This document shows, piece by piece, positions 9,424 through 19,392 of a stretch of 64,000 bases of DNA; within the stretch, counting starts at the first letter, position 1, and each line of letters begins with the position of its first letter. Made by a program: the position numbers and the translations under genes. The notes below the pieces were generated by a model. The model ran no database searches. It saw only the letters and a program-made list of their open reading frames with translations, and was not told the origin of the DNA. Source of the DNA: Acinetobacter sp. C26M (lineage in GTDB: Bacteria > Pseudomonadota > Gammaproteobacteria > Pseudomonadales > Moraxellaceae); NCBI RefSeq assembly GCF_023702675.1, contig NZ_CP098478.1:1364001-1428000 (forward strand). Reading direction: 5' to 3'.

Positions 9424-10503
9424 ATGCCAAAGCCGCCAAATTCCAGCAAAAGTAAGAAAAAGCCCAAAGCGAAACCGAAATCTAGATTTTCTTTTTTTAA
9501 AGCCTTATTGATTGCCATCGTTATTTTTGTATTGGCGATCTTTGGAATTGTATGGTCTAGTTTATTTAAAAATTACCCTGTAGACAGTAAAAAACAGCTT
9601 TTGGTGATTTCTTCTGGTGATACCTATTCACGCTTTATTGATCGTTTAGCCAAAGAAAATAAGGTGAATTTTCCAATAGTTTTAAAGCTGTATCAGAAGT
9701 TTATGATTCATGACACTATGAAAGCGGGTGTTTATGAAATTACAGAAGGCATGAGTATTCGTCAGGTGATGGATATGTTGTCTGATGCGGATAATGCGCA
9801 GATGAACCGTATTCTAGTCATTGAGGGAACAACTTTTTCACAATTGATTCAAAGTCTAAGAAAAGACCCGAATGTCACCAATACCTTACTTGATCTTCCG
9901 CACAGTGAATTATTAAAGCAATTAAATATCTCATATACGCATCCAGAAGGTCTATTTGCGCCTGATACTTATTTTTTCGCCAAAGGTGAAACGGATAAAA
10001 AAATCTTAACGGATTTGTATCGCCGTCAAATGAAATCCTTGGATGACGCTTGGGCCAAGAAAGCACCGAACTTACCGTATAAAGATAAGTATGAAGCCTT
10101 GATCATGGCTTCAATTATTGAGAAAGAAACTAGCCTTGATAGCGAGTTAGAACAAGTTTCGGGTGTATTTGTTCGTCGTTTGAAAATAGGGATGCGCTTA
10201 CAAACAGATCCAACGGTGATTTATGGCATGGGTGACAACTACAAAGGCAATATCACCCGTAATGACTTGCGTACGCCAACGGCCTATAACACCTATACCA
10301 TCAATGGTTTACCGCCAACACCAATTGCTTTACCAAGTAAAAAAGCGATTGAAGCAGCGATGCATCCAGATGATGCCAAAAATATTTACTTCGTTGCCAC
10401 GGGCAATGGTGGGCATAAATTTACCGCGTCTTTAGAAGACCATAATCGTGCAGTGCAAGAATATTTAACTGTGCTACGTTCAAAGAAAAAGCAGGGCGAA
10501 TAA
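9424..10503 (+). CDS. mltG: Endolytic murein transglycosylase MltG
   Basis: Inner-membrane enzyme that cleaves nascent glycan strands and so limits peptidoglycan chain length. A Lys/Pro-rich cytoplasmic tail of about 25 residues precedes one membrane helix (ALLIAIVIFVLAIFGIVWSS). A LysM-like region and the YceG catalytic domain follow, with the active-site segment ASIIEKETSLDSE (catalytic Glu), QTDPTVIYGMG and NTYTINGLPPTPI. I chose the ATG at 9424, 1 nt after the pabC stop. A TTG three codons upstream (9415) overlaps pabC and is less likely. It ends overlapping tmk by 1 nt. Confidence 0.94.
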   Translation: MPKPPNSSKSKKKPKAKPKSRFSFFKALLIAIVIFVLAIFGIVWSSLFKNYPVDSKKQLLVISSGDTYSRFIDRLAKENKVNFPIVLKLYQKFMIHDTMKAGVYEITEGMSIRQVMDMLSDADNAQMNRILVIEGTTFSQLIQSLRKDPNVTNTLLDLPHSELLKQLNISYTHPEGLFAPDTYFFAKGETDKKILTDLYRRQMKSLDDAWAKKAPNLPYKDKYEALIMASIIEKETSLDSELEQVSGVFVRRLKIGMRLQTDPTVIYGMGDNYKGNITRNDLRTPTAYNTYTINGLPPTPIALPSKKAIEAAMHPDDAKNIYFVATGNGGHKFTASLEDHNRAVQEYLTVLRSKKKQGE

Positions 10504-11102
10504 TGTTTATCAGTTTTGAAGGGACGGAAGGTGTTGGTAAGACGACACTGATTCGTAAAATTCATCAGTACTTTGAACAGCAAGGTAAAGAAGTGGTGTT
10601 GACCCGTGAACCGGGTGGAACACCATTGGCTGAGCAGATTCGCTCCTTATTATTAGCAGTGAATCATGAAGAGCAAATGAGTCATGATACCGAGTTGTTA
10701 TTGATTTATGCAGCACGTGCACAGCATTTACAACAAGTGATTTTACCTGCATTAGCGGCAGGTAAAATTGTGCTGAGTGATCGTTTTACCGATGCCAGCT
10801 TTGCTTATCAGTGTTCTGGACGTGGTTTAAGTCAGGAAAAGTTGCAACTGTTAAATCAAACCTTTGTGGCGAAAATGCCGAATATTACCTTTTGGTTAGA
10901 TGCACCGATTGAATTGGGTATGACCCGTGCGCGAGAGCGTGGTGCATTGGATCGTTTTGAGCAAGAGAAATTAAGTTTCTTTACTAAGGTGAGTGCAGGT
11001 TATGAGACCTTGTGGCAAGCAGAGCCTGAACGGATCAAGCGCTTAGATGCAACACAGAATGCGGATGTGGTGTTTGAAGATGCTTTGCAATATTTGAGAT
11101 AG
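10503..11102 (+). CDS. tmk: Thymidylate kinase
   Basis: Phosphorylates dTMP to dTDP. The 199 residues show the P-loop FEGTEGVGKTT at residues 5-15, the DR(Y/F) motif SDRFTDASFAYQ (about 90) and the lid region around TRARERGALDRFE, where arginines lie in the lid as in the E. coli type. It is the third gene of pabC-mltG-tmk, and its ATG overlaps the mltG stop (TAATG). Confidence 0.97.
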   Translation: MFISFEGTEGVGKTTLIRKIHQYFEQQGKEVVLTREPGGTPLAEQIRSLLLAVNHEEQMSHDTELLLIYAARAQHLQQVILPALAAGKIVLSDRFTDASFAYQCSGRGLSQEKLQLLNQTFVAKMPNITFWLDAPIELGMTRARERGALDRFEQEKLSFFTKVSAGYETLWQAEPERIKRLDATQNADVVFEDALQYLR

Positions 11103-11112
11103 GCCAGTTCTA

Positions 11113-11391
11113 ATGAATAAAGATCATGATAGCGATCATCTAGATAAGGCAATTGATGCGATATCTAGTCATACTGAACTCGCGATTTTTATTAAGAAAT
11201 TACGTCAGAACCTTATAGATGATCCAAACAATTGGGAGAATATTAATTTGTCTGATTTTCTTGATGCTTTAGCTTCATGGACTGAAGATATGGAGGGATA
11301 TTATAAAAATATCGATCAGAGTAACCGTTTGGATAAACTTGATTGGAAAGTTTTTGCAGAAATGCTGATGGCTGCTCGAATTTATGAATAA
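11113..11391 (+). CDS. Small acidic protein, DUF7660-like
   Basis: A 92-residue soluble acidic protein with no signal peptide or membrane helix. Visible features are a hydrophobic repeat near residue 25 (AIFIKKLRQNL), the centre WENINLSDFLDALASWTEDMEGYYKN and the end WKVFAEMLMAARIYE. The pattern 'FL-A-AW--D--GYY ... W--FA-ML-AA-IYE' is one I associate with the DUF7660 group, whose function is unknown. It starts 10 nt after tmk and ends just before a bidirectional terminator, so it is probably the last gene of this operon. Confidence 0.7.
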   Translation: MNKDHDSDHLDKAIDAISSHTELAIFIKKLRQNLIDDPNNWENINLSDFLDALASWTEDMEGYYKNIDQSNRLDKLDWKVFAEMLMAARIYE

Positions 11392-11394
11392 TTT

Positions 11395-11434
11395 TTAGGG
11401 TTAAAGATATATAGATAAACATCTTTAACCCTAA
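11395..11434. terminator. Bidirectional terminator between the tmk operon and nadB
   Basis: A 14-bp perfect stem (TTAGGGTTAAAGAT at 11395-11408 with ATCTTTAACCCTAA at 11421-11434) fills the 48-nt gap between the convergent genes. Confidence 0.8.
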
Positions 11435-11439
11435 TTTCA

Positions 11440-13071
11440 TTACTCATTCACCAACGGTTGTTCTACCTTGAAATTTGGTGGTGTTAACACTGTCTTACGA
11501 ATCTCATGTGAGAGTTCTGGATAATCCAGCGTGTAATGCAAACCCCGTGATTCCTTCCGCTCCATCGCACAACGTACAATCATTTCCGAAACTAGAACCA
11601 GGTTACGCAATTCAATCAGATTCTTGCTGACGCGGTAATCCTGATAATACTCAGTGATTTCACGCTTTAGCATTTCAATACGGTGCAAGGCACGCTGTAA
11701 ACGTTTGGTGGTGCGAACAATACCCACATAGTTCCACATGGTGGAACGAAGCTCATCCCAGTTTTGTAGGATCACTACATCTTCATCGGCATCGGTGACT
11801 TGCGTTTCATCCCATGCTGGAACATCTGGGAATTGAAACTCAGAATCAAATTTCTGTTCGATGTCTTCTGCTGCGCTCATGCCATAAACGAAACATTCAA
11901 GTAGTGAGTTACTCGCCATACGGTTAGCACCATGCAAACCTGTATATGAGGTTTCACCAATGGCATATAAGCCATCTAAATCAGTTTGGCTATGCTCATT
12001 GACCACCACACCGCCACAGGTGTAATGCGCTGCTGGAACCACAGGAATCATATCTTTGGTGATATCAATACCGAGTTCAAGCAAACGTGCATACAGTGTA
12101 GGGAAGTGTTCAGTAATAAATTCTGGCGATTTATGGGTGATGTCTAACCAAACATGACGAATCCCTAAACGTTTGATTTCATGGTCAATGGTACGCGCCA
12201 CAATATCACGTGGTGCAAGTTCAGCACGTTCATCAAAACGCAGCATGAAACGTTCGCCATCTGGTAGGCGCAAATAAGCACCTTCACCACGCATCGCTTC
12301 GGTAATTAAGAAAGAACGCGCTTTCGGATGATATAAACAGGTCGGATGGAATTGGTTAAATTCCATATTTGCTACGCGACAACCTGCACGATAGGCCATG
12401 GCAATTCCATCACCAGTCGCAATATCAGGATTGGAGGTATAGAGATAAGCTTTCATTGCACCGCCACAGGCAAGTGCGGTGAATGGCGCTAGGAAAGTAT
12501 GAACCTGTTCATTAGCTTCATCTAAAGCATATAGACCGATTGAACGGTTGGCTTGGTTTTGATGCCCAAGCTTGTGTAGCGTAATCAGATCAATCGCAAT
12601 ATAATTTTCAAAAATCGTAATATTTTTTCGTTCTTTCGCACGTTCAACCAATGTAGTTGAAATAGCTTTGCCTGTTGCATCGGCAGAGTGAATGATACGA
12701 CGTTGTGAATGACCACCTTCACGGGTAAGGTGTAATTGTTCATCATCATCTAGCGTAAATTGCACGCCTTGTTTGAGTAGGAAATCAACGGAAGGTTTAC
12801 CACCTTCGACGGTATGTTTTACGGCATCCAACTCACAAAGATGACCACCTGCAATCATAGTGTCATTAATATGTTGTTGAATAGAATCTGTCTCGTCTAA
12901 TACTGCAGCAACACCGCCTTGAGCATAGAAGGTACTGGCTTCTGTCAGCGCAGCCTTAGCTAAAATTGCAATGTTGTAATGACTTGGTAAAGAGAGTGCA
13001 AGACTTAAACCTGCACCGCCACTGCCCACAATAATCACATCAAAATGGTGAATTGTTTTTAAATCAGGCAT
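11440..13071 (-). CDS. nadB: L-aspartate oxidase
   Basis: FAD enzyme that oxidises L-aspartate to iminoaspartate, the first step of de novo NAD synthesis. The 543 residues contain the dinucleotide fold [17 protein letters not shown] at residues 9-25 and the FAD/substrate segment [18 protein letters not shown]. Other markers are [19 protein letters not shown], the active-site region [22 protein letters not shown] and [25 protein letters not shown]. The C-terminal helical domain is complete. It is transcribed divergently from mucD, as in Pseudomonas, where algU-mucABC lie between. Confidence 0.97.
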   Translation of the reverse strand: MPDLKTIHHFDVIIVGSGGAGLSLALSLPSHYNIAILAKAALTEASTFYAQGGVAAVLDETDSIQQHINDTMIAGGHLCELDAVKHTVEGGKPSVDFLLKQGVQFTLDDDEQLHLTREGGHSQRRIIHSADATGKAISTTLVERAKERKNITIFENYIAIDLITLHKLGHQNQANRSIGLYALDEANEQVHTFLAPFTALACGGAMKAYLYTSNPDIATGDGIAMAYRAGCRVANMEFNQFHPTCLYHPKARSFLITEAMRGEGAYLRLPDGERFMLRFDERAELAPRDIVARTIDHEIKRLGIRHVWLDITHKSPEFITEHFPTLYARLLELGIDITKDMIPVVPAAHYTCGGVVVNEHSQTDLDGLYAIGETSYTGLHGANRMASNSLLECFVYGMSAAEDIEQKFDSEFQFPDVPAWDETQVTDADEDVVILQNWDELRSTMWNYVGIVRTTKRLQRALHRIEMLKREITEYYQDYRVSKNLIELRNLVLVSEMIVRCAMERKESRGLHYTLDYPELSHEIRKTVLTPPNFKVEQPLVNE

Positions 13072-13448
13072 GTCAATCTGCTTCAGTTTTAAACGTTCGC
13101 TAATGACACCGCTTTTTTGTCAAAAAGGCAAGGGCTAATCTGCCTGAAATTGAGTGAATTTTTAGCGAATGCCATTTATTCGCTTATTATTTTTGTCTGA
13201 TCTGTACGAATGAGAAAATGATTACGTTTCAGTACATTGTTTTAATCTATCGTTAAGCTGTTCAGGATAAAACCATTTCTATCAAGTAAGTTATGGCGTA
13301 TTTCTCCACAGTTTATTCACATTTCATCATTCTAGATCGTTGTATGCATTGAAAATATAAACATATTTTTACGAAAAGAATGATAGGGGTGTGCTAGAAA
13401 TATAGACCTAAATTTCATTTTAATTATCAGTATGTAGGTTCTTGCTTC
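13072..13448. promoter_or_regulatory. nadB / mucD divergent intergenic region
   Basis: 377 nt without a credible gene. It holds the promoters of both divergent genes. The one structure I see is a 7-bp hairpin AGCGAAT/ATTCGCT (13164-13184), followed on the plus strand by TATTATTTTT, which could be a weak terminator or a vestige. In Pseudomonas, algU-mucA-mucB-mucC occupy this place; no remnant of them is visible here. Confidence 0.5.
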
Positions 13449-14825
13449 ATGAAAAGTCGCTATTTACAACAAGGAATGTATGCTGCGGTATTTACGATAG
13501 CAGCGTCTCAAGTCAATGCTGCTGCGCCAGTAGATTTTTCAAACCTCGTTGAGCAGGTCAGTCCTGCTGTTGTGAGTGTCAATGTTGTAAAGAAAATGAC
13601 TCAGGAAGAGTTGTTGCAACAACAAGTCCCTGAAATTTTAAGACGTTTTTTTGGTAATCAAGTGATTATCCCGCAACAGCAGGGCCCGCAAGAAAAAACT
13701 GCATTCGGAAGTGCATTCTTTATCGGCAAAGATGGTTATTTGCTTACCAACCGACATGTGATTGCAGATGCGTCACGTATCAGTATCACGCTGAATGATC
13801 GTCGTGAGCTTGATGCGACGCTTGTGGGAAGTGACGAACGTACCGATATCGCTTTGCTAAAAGTGACTGGCAATAATTTCCCAGAGTTGAAAGTAGGTGA
13901 TGTGAATCAACTTCGCGTTGGTGAGCCTGTGCTCGCGATTGGTTCGCCATTTGGCTTTGACTACTCGGCTTCTGCAGGGATCGTCAGTGCAAAATCACGA
14001 AATATGAGTGGGGAAACTTCGGTTCCATTTATTCAAACTGATGCAGCTTTAAACCCTGGGAACTCTGGCGGTCCATTGTTTAACCAGCGTGGTGAAGTGG
14101 TCGGTGTTAACTCACGTATCTTTAGTGGTACGGGAGGTTATATGGGCTTATCATTCTCGATCCCAATTGATGTGGCGATGGATGTCGTACAACAATTGAA
14201 GACGACTGGTAAAGTAACCCGTTCTTATCTTGGTATTAAGATGCAAGATATTGATCGTAACTTGGCAGAAGCCTATAAATTGCCGAAACCAGAAGGTTCG
14301 TTGATTACTCAAGTAGAGCCAAAGTCTCCAGCTGACAAAGCAGGTCTCAAATCAGGTGATGTGATTTTAAAAGCCAATGGTGCTCCAATTCTGCGTACCA
14401 GCGATTTACTTTATTCACTCAACCGAATCGCACCAAACCAAACAGTTCAACTGGAAATCCTTCGTGATGATAAAACACGTATGATTTCTGCAACTCTGGG
14501 TACTGCACCAGATGATACGGCCGCTGATGCCGAGAAGAATAACCCAACCAGTGGTTTAGGTATGAGCATTCGTGACTTAACCGCAGCTGAACAAGCACGT
14601 TTGGAAGTTCGTGGTGGTATTTTGATTCAAGATGTGAAGCGTGGTGGTACAGCATCTTTATCTAATTTGGTTGCAGGTGATGTGATTGTACAAGTGAATG
14701 GTACAGCAATTACCAACAGTCAAATGTTTGCAAAAACTGTTTCTGCTTTGCCAAAAAATAGCGTTGCGCGTGTAACAATTATCCGTCAAGGTCAGCGTGC
14801 AATTCTTGGATTACGTTTACCTTAA
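13449..14825 (+). CDS. mucD: Periplasmic Do-type serine protease (DegP/MucD)
   Basis: Periplasmic chaperone-protease for misfolded envelope proteins. The 458 residues comprise a signal peptide (1 to about 25, ending VNAAA), a trypsin-like domain and two PDZ domains (about 250-350 and 365-455). The catalytic triad is visible as His103 (TNRHVIADA), Asp133 (RTDIALLK) and Ser206 (NPGNSGGPL). The PDZ ligand loop is YLGIKMQDI. Synteny (nadB beside it, lepA-lepB-rnc-era-recO-pdxJ after it) points to the MucD orthologue rather than DegS. A strong terminator follows. Confidence 0.93.
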   Translation: MKSRYLQQGMYAAVFTIAASQVNAAAPVDFSNLVEQVSPAVVSVNVVKKMTQEELLQQQVPEILRRFFGNQVIIPQQQGPQEKTAFGSAFFIGKDGYLLTNRHVIADASRISITLNDRRELDATLVGSDERTDIALLKVTGNNFPELKVGDVNQLRVGEPVLAIGSPFGFDYSASAGIVSAKSRNMSGETSVPFIQTDAALNPGNSGGPLFNQRGEVVGVNSRIFSGTGGYMGLSFSIPIDVAMDVVQQLKTTGKVTRSYLGIKMQDIDRNLAEAYKLPKPEGSLITQVEPKSPADKAGLKSGDVILKANGAPILRTSDLLYSLNRIAPNQTVQLEILRDDKTRMISATLGTAPDDTAADAEKNNPTSGLGMSIRDLTAAEQARLEVRGGILIQDVKRGGTASLSNLVAGDVIVQVNGTAITNSQMFAKTVSALPKNSVARVTIIRQGQRAILGLRLP

Positions 14826-14849
14826 TGATGGAATGAAGGTTATGTTGCT

Positions 14850-14879
14850 AAAACCACTCTAGAATTAGGGTGGTTTTTG
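14850..14879 (+). terminator. Terminator after mucD
   Basis: AAAACCAC pairs with GTGGTTTT around a CTCTAGAATTAGG-type loop, followed by a T-run; it begins 25 nt past the stop. Confidence 0.8.
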
Positions 14880-14949
14880 TTTTGAAATCCTGTTGTGTTT
14901 AGACTAGTGTAGCTAGCGAAACGTTGGTCGTGATGAAATACGCAAAATT

Positions 14950-15405
14950 ATGAGTACAATTTTTGATTTAAAAATACAAGTCCAGCCTAAGCATATCGAT
15001 GTATTGGGGCATGTGAACAATGTAATGTATATCCAATGGATGCAAGATGTTGCTTCAGCACATATCGAGACATTGGGTTTAGGTTTGGCTCAATATTTAG
15101 AACTCAAACATGCAATGGTCGCAGTAGAACATCATGTTCAATATCGCAAGGCTGCACTGGAAGGTGAAGAAGTCATCTTAAGGACATGGTTAGATGATAT
15201 TAATGCACTTTACTCGTTTCGTCAGTACGCCTTCTATAGACCTAAAGATCAGAGCATTTTATTTGTTGGTAATACCAAATGGGCATGTATTGAAATTGAT
15301 TCAGGGCGTCCAAAACGTATGTCACCAAGTTTTACTCAAGCGTATCAGCCAATTGCAGCTGATTTAGATCCGATGGATTTCTCTATTTCATATGACGCAG
15401 TTTAA
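14950..15405 (+). CDS. Acyl-CoA thioesterase, hotdog fold (YbgC/4HBT type)
   Basis: Hydrolyses acyl-CoA thioesters in the cytoplasm. The 151 residues form a single hotdog domain with the signature HIDVLGHVNNVMYIQWMQD near residue 16. The Asp and the His-Val-Asn-Asn helix supply the active site. The exact chain-length preference is not visible. It stands alone between the mucD terminator and the lepA promoter. Confidence 0.85.
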   Translation: MSTIFDLKIQVQPKHIDVLGHVNNVMYIQWMQDVASAHIETLGLGLAQYLELKHAMVAVEHHVQYRKAALEGEEVILRTWLDDINALYSFRQYAFYRPKDQSILFVGNTKWACIEIDSGRPKRMSPSFTQAYQPIAADLDPMDFSISYDAV

Positions 15406-15482
15406 TTGGTTTAAATATAGATAAATTGTTCGGTTGTTCATATCAAAGCGTTTATTATTTTGAATACTTTGAAAGCCTGTTC

Positions 15483-15491
15483 TGTTATAAT
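15483..15491 (+). promoter_or_regulatory. Extended -10 promoter for lepA
   Basis: The sequence TGTTATAAT is a consensus extended -10 (TGnTATAAT), 76 nt before the lepA start. No good -35 lies at normal spacing, which is usual for extended -10 promoters. Confidence 0.55.
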
Positions 15492-15567
15492 CGCGGGCAA
15501 TTTTATTAAACCATTTGGCTCACTACTTTTTAAAAGTATAGAGCGTTCTATTTTGTTAAGGTAACCC

Positions 15568-17385
15568 ATGGCGCAAGCTAAAAAATCCGTAGATATCAAA
15601 AATATACGCAATTTCTCGATTATTGCTCATATTGACCATGGTAAGTCGACTTTGGCTGACCGTTTCATTCAAATGTGTGGCGGTTTACAAGATCGTGAGA
15701 TGCAAGCTCAAGTATTAGACTCTATGGAGCTTGAGCGTGAGCGTGGGATTACCATTAAAGCTGCCTCGGTAACGTTGTATTACACGCACCCAAATGGTCA
15801 AGAATACCAATTAAACTTCATTGATACCCCAGGACACGTCGACTTCTCTTATGAAGTTTCTCGTTCTTTGGCGGCATGTGAAGGTGCGTTGTTGGTGGTT
15901 GATGCTGCTCAAGGTGTTGAAGCACAGTCAGTTGCAAACTGTTATACCGCGATTGAGCAGGGCTTAGAAGTTTTACCAATCCTCAACAAGATTGATTTAC
16001 CTCAAGCTGAGCCTGAGCGTGTAATCCACGAAATTGAAGAAATTATCGGGATTGAAGCGACAGATGCACCAACCTGTTCAGCAAAAACTGGCCTAGGTGT
16101 TGAAGGTGTTCTAGAGCGCTTGGTTGATGTGATTCCTGCGCCAGAAGGTGATCGTGATGCACCGTTACAAGCATTAATTATCGACTCATGGTTCGATAAC
16201 TACCTTGGTGTTGTATCGCTTGTTCGTATTAAACAAGGTCGCATCCGCAAGGGCGACAAGATGTTGGTGAAATCAACGGGACAAACGCATCCTGTGACTT
16301 CTGTCGGTGTGTTCAATCCAAAGCATACCGAAACTGACATCCTTGAAGCAGGTGAAGTTGGCTTTGTAATTGCAGGGATTAAAGACATTTTTGGTGCGCC
16401 AGTCGGTGATACCATTACGCTTTCAAACACACCTGATGTTGCGACTTTACCGGGTTTTAAAAAGGTTAAACCACAAGTTTATGCAGGTCTGTTCCCGATT
16501 GATTCAAGTGACTTTGAACCATTCCGTGAAGCATTGCAAAAATTACAGATCAATGACTCTGCTTTATTCTTCGAACCTGAGAGTTCAGATGCTTTAGGCT
16601 TTGGTTTCCGTTGTGGCTTCTTGGGAATGCTGCACATGGAGATCGTACAAGAGCGTTTAGAGCGTGAATACGATCTTGATCTGATCAGCTCTGCACCGAC
16701 TGTTATTTACGAAGCGTTAACCAAGAAAGGCGATATCATTTATATCGACAGCCCGTCAAAAATGCCAGATGGCTCGACGGTTGAAGATCTACGAGAACCG
16801 ATTGCTGAATGTCATATCCTCGTGCCGCAAGAATATTTGGGTAACGTGATGACTTTGTGTATCGAGCGTCGTGGTATTCAAAAAGATATGAAATTCTTGG
16901 GTAATCAAGTTTCAATTACTTTTGAAATTCCAATGGCAGAAGTGGTCATGGATTTCTTTGATAAATTAAAATCATGCTCGCGTGGCTTTGCTTCACTTGA
17001 TTATAACTTCGTTCGTTTCGAGAGTTCAGCTCTGGTTAAGGTTGATGTTTTAATTAATAGCGAAAAGGTTGATGCCTTAGCAATGATCTGCCACCGTCAA
17101 GATGCTCGCCATCGCGGTATTGCATTGGTTGAGAAAATGAAAGATCTCATTCCTCGTCAAATGTATGATGTTGCGATTCAAGCCGCGATTGGTGCGCAAA
17201 TTATTGCGCGTTCTACTGTAAAAGCAATGCGCAAAAACGTATTGGCAAAATGTTATGGTGGTGACGTTTCGCGTAAGAAGAAACTTCTTGCGAAGCAGAA
17301 AGAAGGTAAGAAGCGCATGAAGCAAGTGGGAAGTGTTGAGATCCCGCAAGAAGCATTCTTAGCCGTATTGAAAGTTGATAGATAA
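15568..17385 (+). CDS. lepA: Elongation factor 4 (LepA)
   Basis: Ribosomal GTPase linked to back-translocation or ribosome assembly. The 605 residues show P-loop AHIDHGKST (about residue 19), switch [25 protein letters not shown] and SAKTG. Domains II, III, V and the LepA-specific C-terminal domain ([22 protein letters not shown]) follow. The length matches E. coli LepA closely. It heads a run of genes lepA-lepB-DUF4845-rnc-era conserved with Pseudomonas. Confidence 0.98.
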   Translation: MAQAKKSVDIKNIRNFSIIAHIDHGKSTLADRFIQMCGGLQDREMQAQVLDSMELERERGITIKAASVTLYYTHPNGQEYQLNFIDTPGHVDFSYEVSRSLAACEGALLVVDAAQGVEAQSVANCYTAIEQGLEVLPILNKIDLPQAEPERVIHEIEEIIGIEATDAPTCSAKTGLGVEGVLERLVDVIPAPEGDRDAPLQALIIDSWFDNYLGVVSLVRIKQGRIRKGDKMLVKSTGQTHPVTSVGVFNPKHTETDILEAGEVGFVIAGIKDIFGAPVGDTITLSNTPDVATLPGFKKVKPQVYAGLFPIDSSDFEPFREALQKLQINDSALFFEPESSDALGFGFRCGFLGMLHMEIVQERLEREYDLDLISSAPTVIYEALTKKGDIIYIDSPSKMPDGSTVEDLREPIAECHILVPQEYLGNVMTLCIERRGIQKDMKFLGNQVSITFEIPMAEVVMDFFDKLKSCSRGFASLDYNFVRFESSALVKVDVLINSEKVDALAMICHRQDARHRGIALVEKMKDLIPRQMYDVAIQAAIGAQIIARSTVKAMRKNVLAKCYGGDVSRKKKLLAKQKEGKKRMKQVGSVEIPQEAFLAVLKVDR

Positions 17386-17458
17386 AGAATGATGAGGCTG
17401 GGGAAACGTTTGTTTTACCCAGTCAAAATACGAGCAGTTACACTGCAAGAGAGGGTTT

Positions 17459-18322
17459 GTGGATTTTGATTTTAACTTGATTCTGGTACCAGCAACACTG
17501 ATTTTCTTTTTGGTGTGGTTACTGGATAAGTTGGTATTGAAACAGCGTGCAACACGTGGGCGTAATCAGGAAAACTTTGCTATCACATGGGCATATGATT
17601 TCTGGCCAGTGTTAGCTGTTGTACTTGTACTACGTTCTTTCTTGTATGAGCCATTTAATATTCCGTCGGACTCTATGGTACCTACCTTAGAAACGGGTGA
17701 TTTTATTCTGGTGAATAAATTTGATTATGGCGTGCGTTTACCGATTGTAAATTCAAAAGTAATTAATGTTGGCGAACCGAAACGTGGCGAAGTAATTGTA
17801 TTCCGCTATCCACCACAACCAACGATTAGCTATATTAAACGTGTTGTTGGTTTACCAGGTGATCATATTCAATTTAAAGATGGTGAATTGATTATCAATG
17901 GTCAGCAGATTGCAAAAGTTGCAACACAGTTTGCTCGAGCTAAAGATCAGCAAGATACGCCTACAGCACTTTATTTTAAAGAAACTTTGGGTGAGCATCA
18001 GCATTTAATCCGTTACTTAGAAGGACGCAACCCACTTGCCGAGCAATTCCAGTTTGCACAGCTAAGAGGTGCTGAAGCATTGATTCCTTTTGTTGCCAAA
18101 GAGAATGATGTATTTATTCAGAGTAATGGTAAGGATTGGGAAGTAACAGTGCCTAAGGGACAATACTTCGCAATGGGTGATAACCGTGATCAAAGTGCAG
18201 ATAGTCGTTTTTGGGGCTTTGTACCTGAAGCGAATCTAACAGGTCGTGCTTTTTATGTATGGATGCATAAAGAACCTGGTTTTAATCTTCCAAGTTTCAA
18301 CCGAAATGGTAAGATTGACTAA
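17459..18322 (+). CDS. lepB: Signal peptidase I
   Basis: Inner-membrane protease that removes Sec and Tat signal peptides. The 287 residues carry two N-terminal membrane helices (ILVPATLIFFLVWLLDKLV and WPVLAVVLVLRSFLY). The catalytic serine is in IPSDSMVPTL and the lysine in YIKRVVGLPGD, with box E MGDNRDQSADSRFWGFV. The start is GTG at 17459 (no nearby in-frame ATG), preceded by the purine-rich AAGAGAGGG. A GTG start may lower expression relative to lepA. Confidence 0.96.
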   Translation: MDFDFNLILVPATLIFFLVWLLDKLVLKQRATRGRNQENFAITWAYDFWPVLAVVLVLRSFLYEPFNIPSDSMVPTLETGDFILVNKFDYGVRLPIVNSKVINVGEPKRGEVIVFRYPPQPTISYIKRVVGLPGDHIQFKDGELIINGQQIAKVATQFARAKDQQDTPTALYFKETLGEHQHLIRYLEGRNPLAEQFQFAQLRGAEALIPFVAKENDVFIQSNGKDWEVTVPKGQYFAMGDNRDQSADSRFWGFVPEANLTGRAFYVWMHKEPGFNLPSFNRNGKID

Positions 18323-18346
18323 TAAAAATATATAGGAAATAGACAG

Positions 18347-18724
18347 ATGCGTAAATCTCAACAAGGGACTTCGTATATTGCAATTTTATTTGGGGTGGTT
18401 TTATTTGCAGTTGCTGTGAAAGCAGCAATTGCGATTTGGCCAGCGTACTGGGATGACAAACTGATTAATACTCAGATTGAGGGGCTATTAAAAGATAGTC
18501 CTGCAAATATTACACCGAGTAAGTTTGAATCTCAGATGGATCAACGTTTTGATATGAACGGGATTCGTGATCTACATTTTAAAGATATTGCGCAAGTGAC
18601 TTATAAAGACGATCTTGTGGTGATGAAGAAGTATGAAATCCGTAAGCCTTTCATGCTGAATATCAGTTTAGTGATGACCTTTGAGAAGACTTTTGACCAA
18701 AAATCTGCAAAACAAGCTCAATGA
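18347..18724 (+). CDS. DUF4845 membrane protein
   Basis: A 125-residue inner-membrane protein with one N-terminal helix (IAILFGVVLFAVAVKAAIAIW, about 11-31) and a small periplasmic domain. It corresponds to the DUF4845 gene that sits between lepB and rnc in Pseudomonas; its role is unknown. Its 3' end overlaps the start of rnc by 32-44 nt in another frame, so the two are probably translationally coupled. Confidence 0.88.
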   Translation: MRKSQQGTSYIAILFGVVLFAVAVKAAIAIWPAYWDDKLINTQIEGLLKDSPANITPSKFESQMDQRFDMNGIRDLHFKDIAQVTYKDDLVVMKKYEIRKPFMLNISLVMTFEKTFDQKSAKQAQ

Positions 18725-19388
18725 TACACGGCTGCAAGGGCGAATAGGTCACCAGTTTAAACAGTTTGAATTGTTAAAACTGGCTTTGACCCATCGCTCG
18801 GTCAGCCATAAACATAATTATGAACGCCTAGAATTTCTAGGCGATGCATTATTAGGGATGATCGTTGCAAATTATTTATACAATGCCTATCCCCTGGAAA
18901 ATGAAGGTCGCTTAACACGTATGCGTGCGACGTTGGTTCGACAGGAGGCATTGGGGAAAATTGCAAATGACTTGCAATTAAGTCGGTCATTAATTTTAAG
19001 CACAGGCGAGTTAAAATCTGGTGGACATCACCGTGAATCGATTTTGGCTGATACCGTTGAAGCAATCATTGGTGCTATTTATTTAGACAGTAATGATCTC
19101 AACTTGCTAGAGCGCATTGTGTTAAAATGGTATGAACCATATCTTGATCATATCGAACCGACAGATCAACTGAAAGACCCGAAATCACGTTTGCAAGAGT
19201 ATTTACAAGCACGTAAAAAACCTCTCCCAGTTTACGAGGTTGTAGATATTCAGGGTGATGCCCCGAATCAACATTTCAAAGTGGAATGTGATGTAGCGGG
19301 ATTGCCAAAAATTATAGGCGAGGGCTCAAGTCGTCGTTTTGCCGAACAAACGGCAGCGGCAGAGATTTTAAAATTATTGGAGCAATAA
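18693..19388 (+). CDS. rnc: Ribonuclease III
   Basis: Double-strand-specific endonuclease for rRNA and mRNA processing. The catalytic signature [12 protein letters not shown] and the second metal site [15 protein letters not shown] are intact, and a double-stranded-RNA-binding domain occupies the last 70 residues ([22 protein letters not shown]). All plausible starts are TTG. I prefer 18693 (MTKNLQNK, 231 residues), which matches Acinetobacter RNase III, over TTG at 18681. Both lie inside the end of the DUF4845 gene. Confidence 0.95.
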   Translation: MTKNLQNKLNDTRLQGRIGHQFKQFELLKLALTHRSVSHKHNYERLEFLGDALLGMIVANYLYNAYPLENEGRLTRMRATLVRQEALGKIANDLQLSRSLILSTGELKSGGHHRESILADTVEAIIGAIYLDSNDLNLLERIVLKWYEPYLDHIEPTDQLKDPKSRLQEYLQARKKPLPVYEVVDIQGDAPNQHFKVECDVAGLPKIIGEGSSRRFAEQTAAAEILKLLEQ

Positions 19389-19392
19389 CCTG

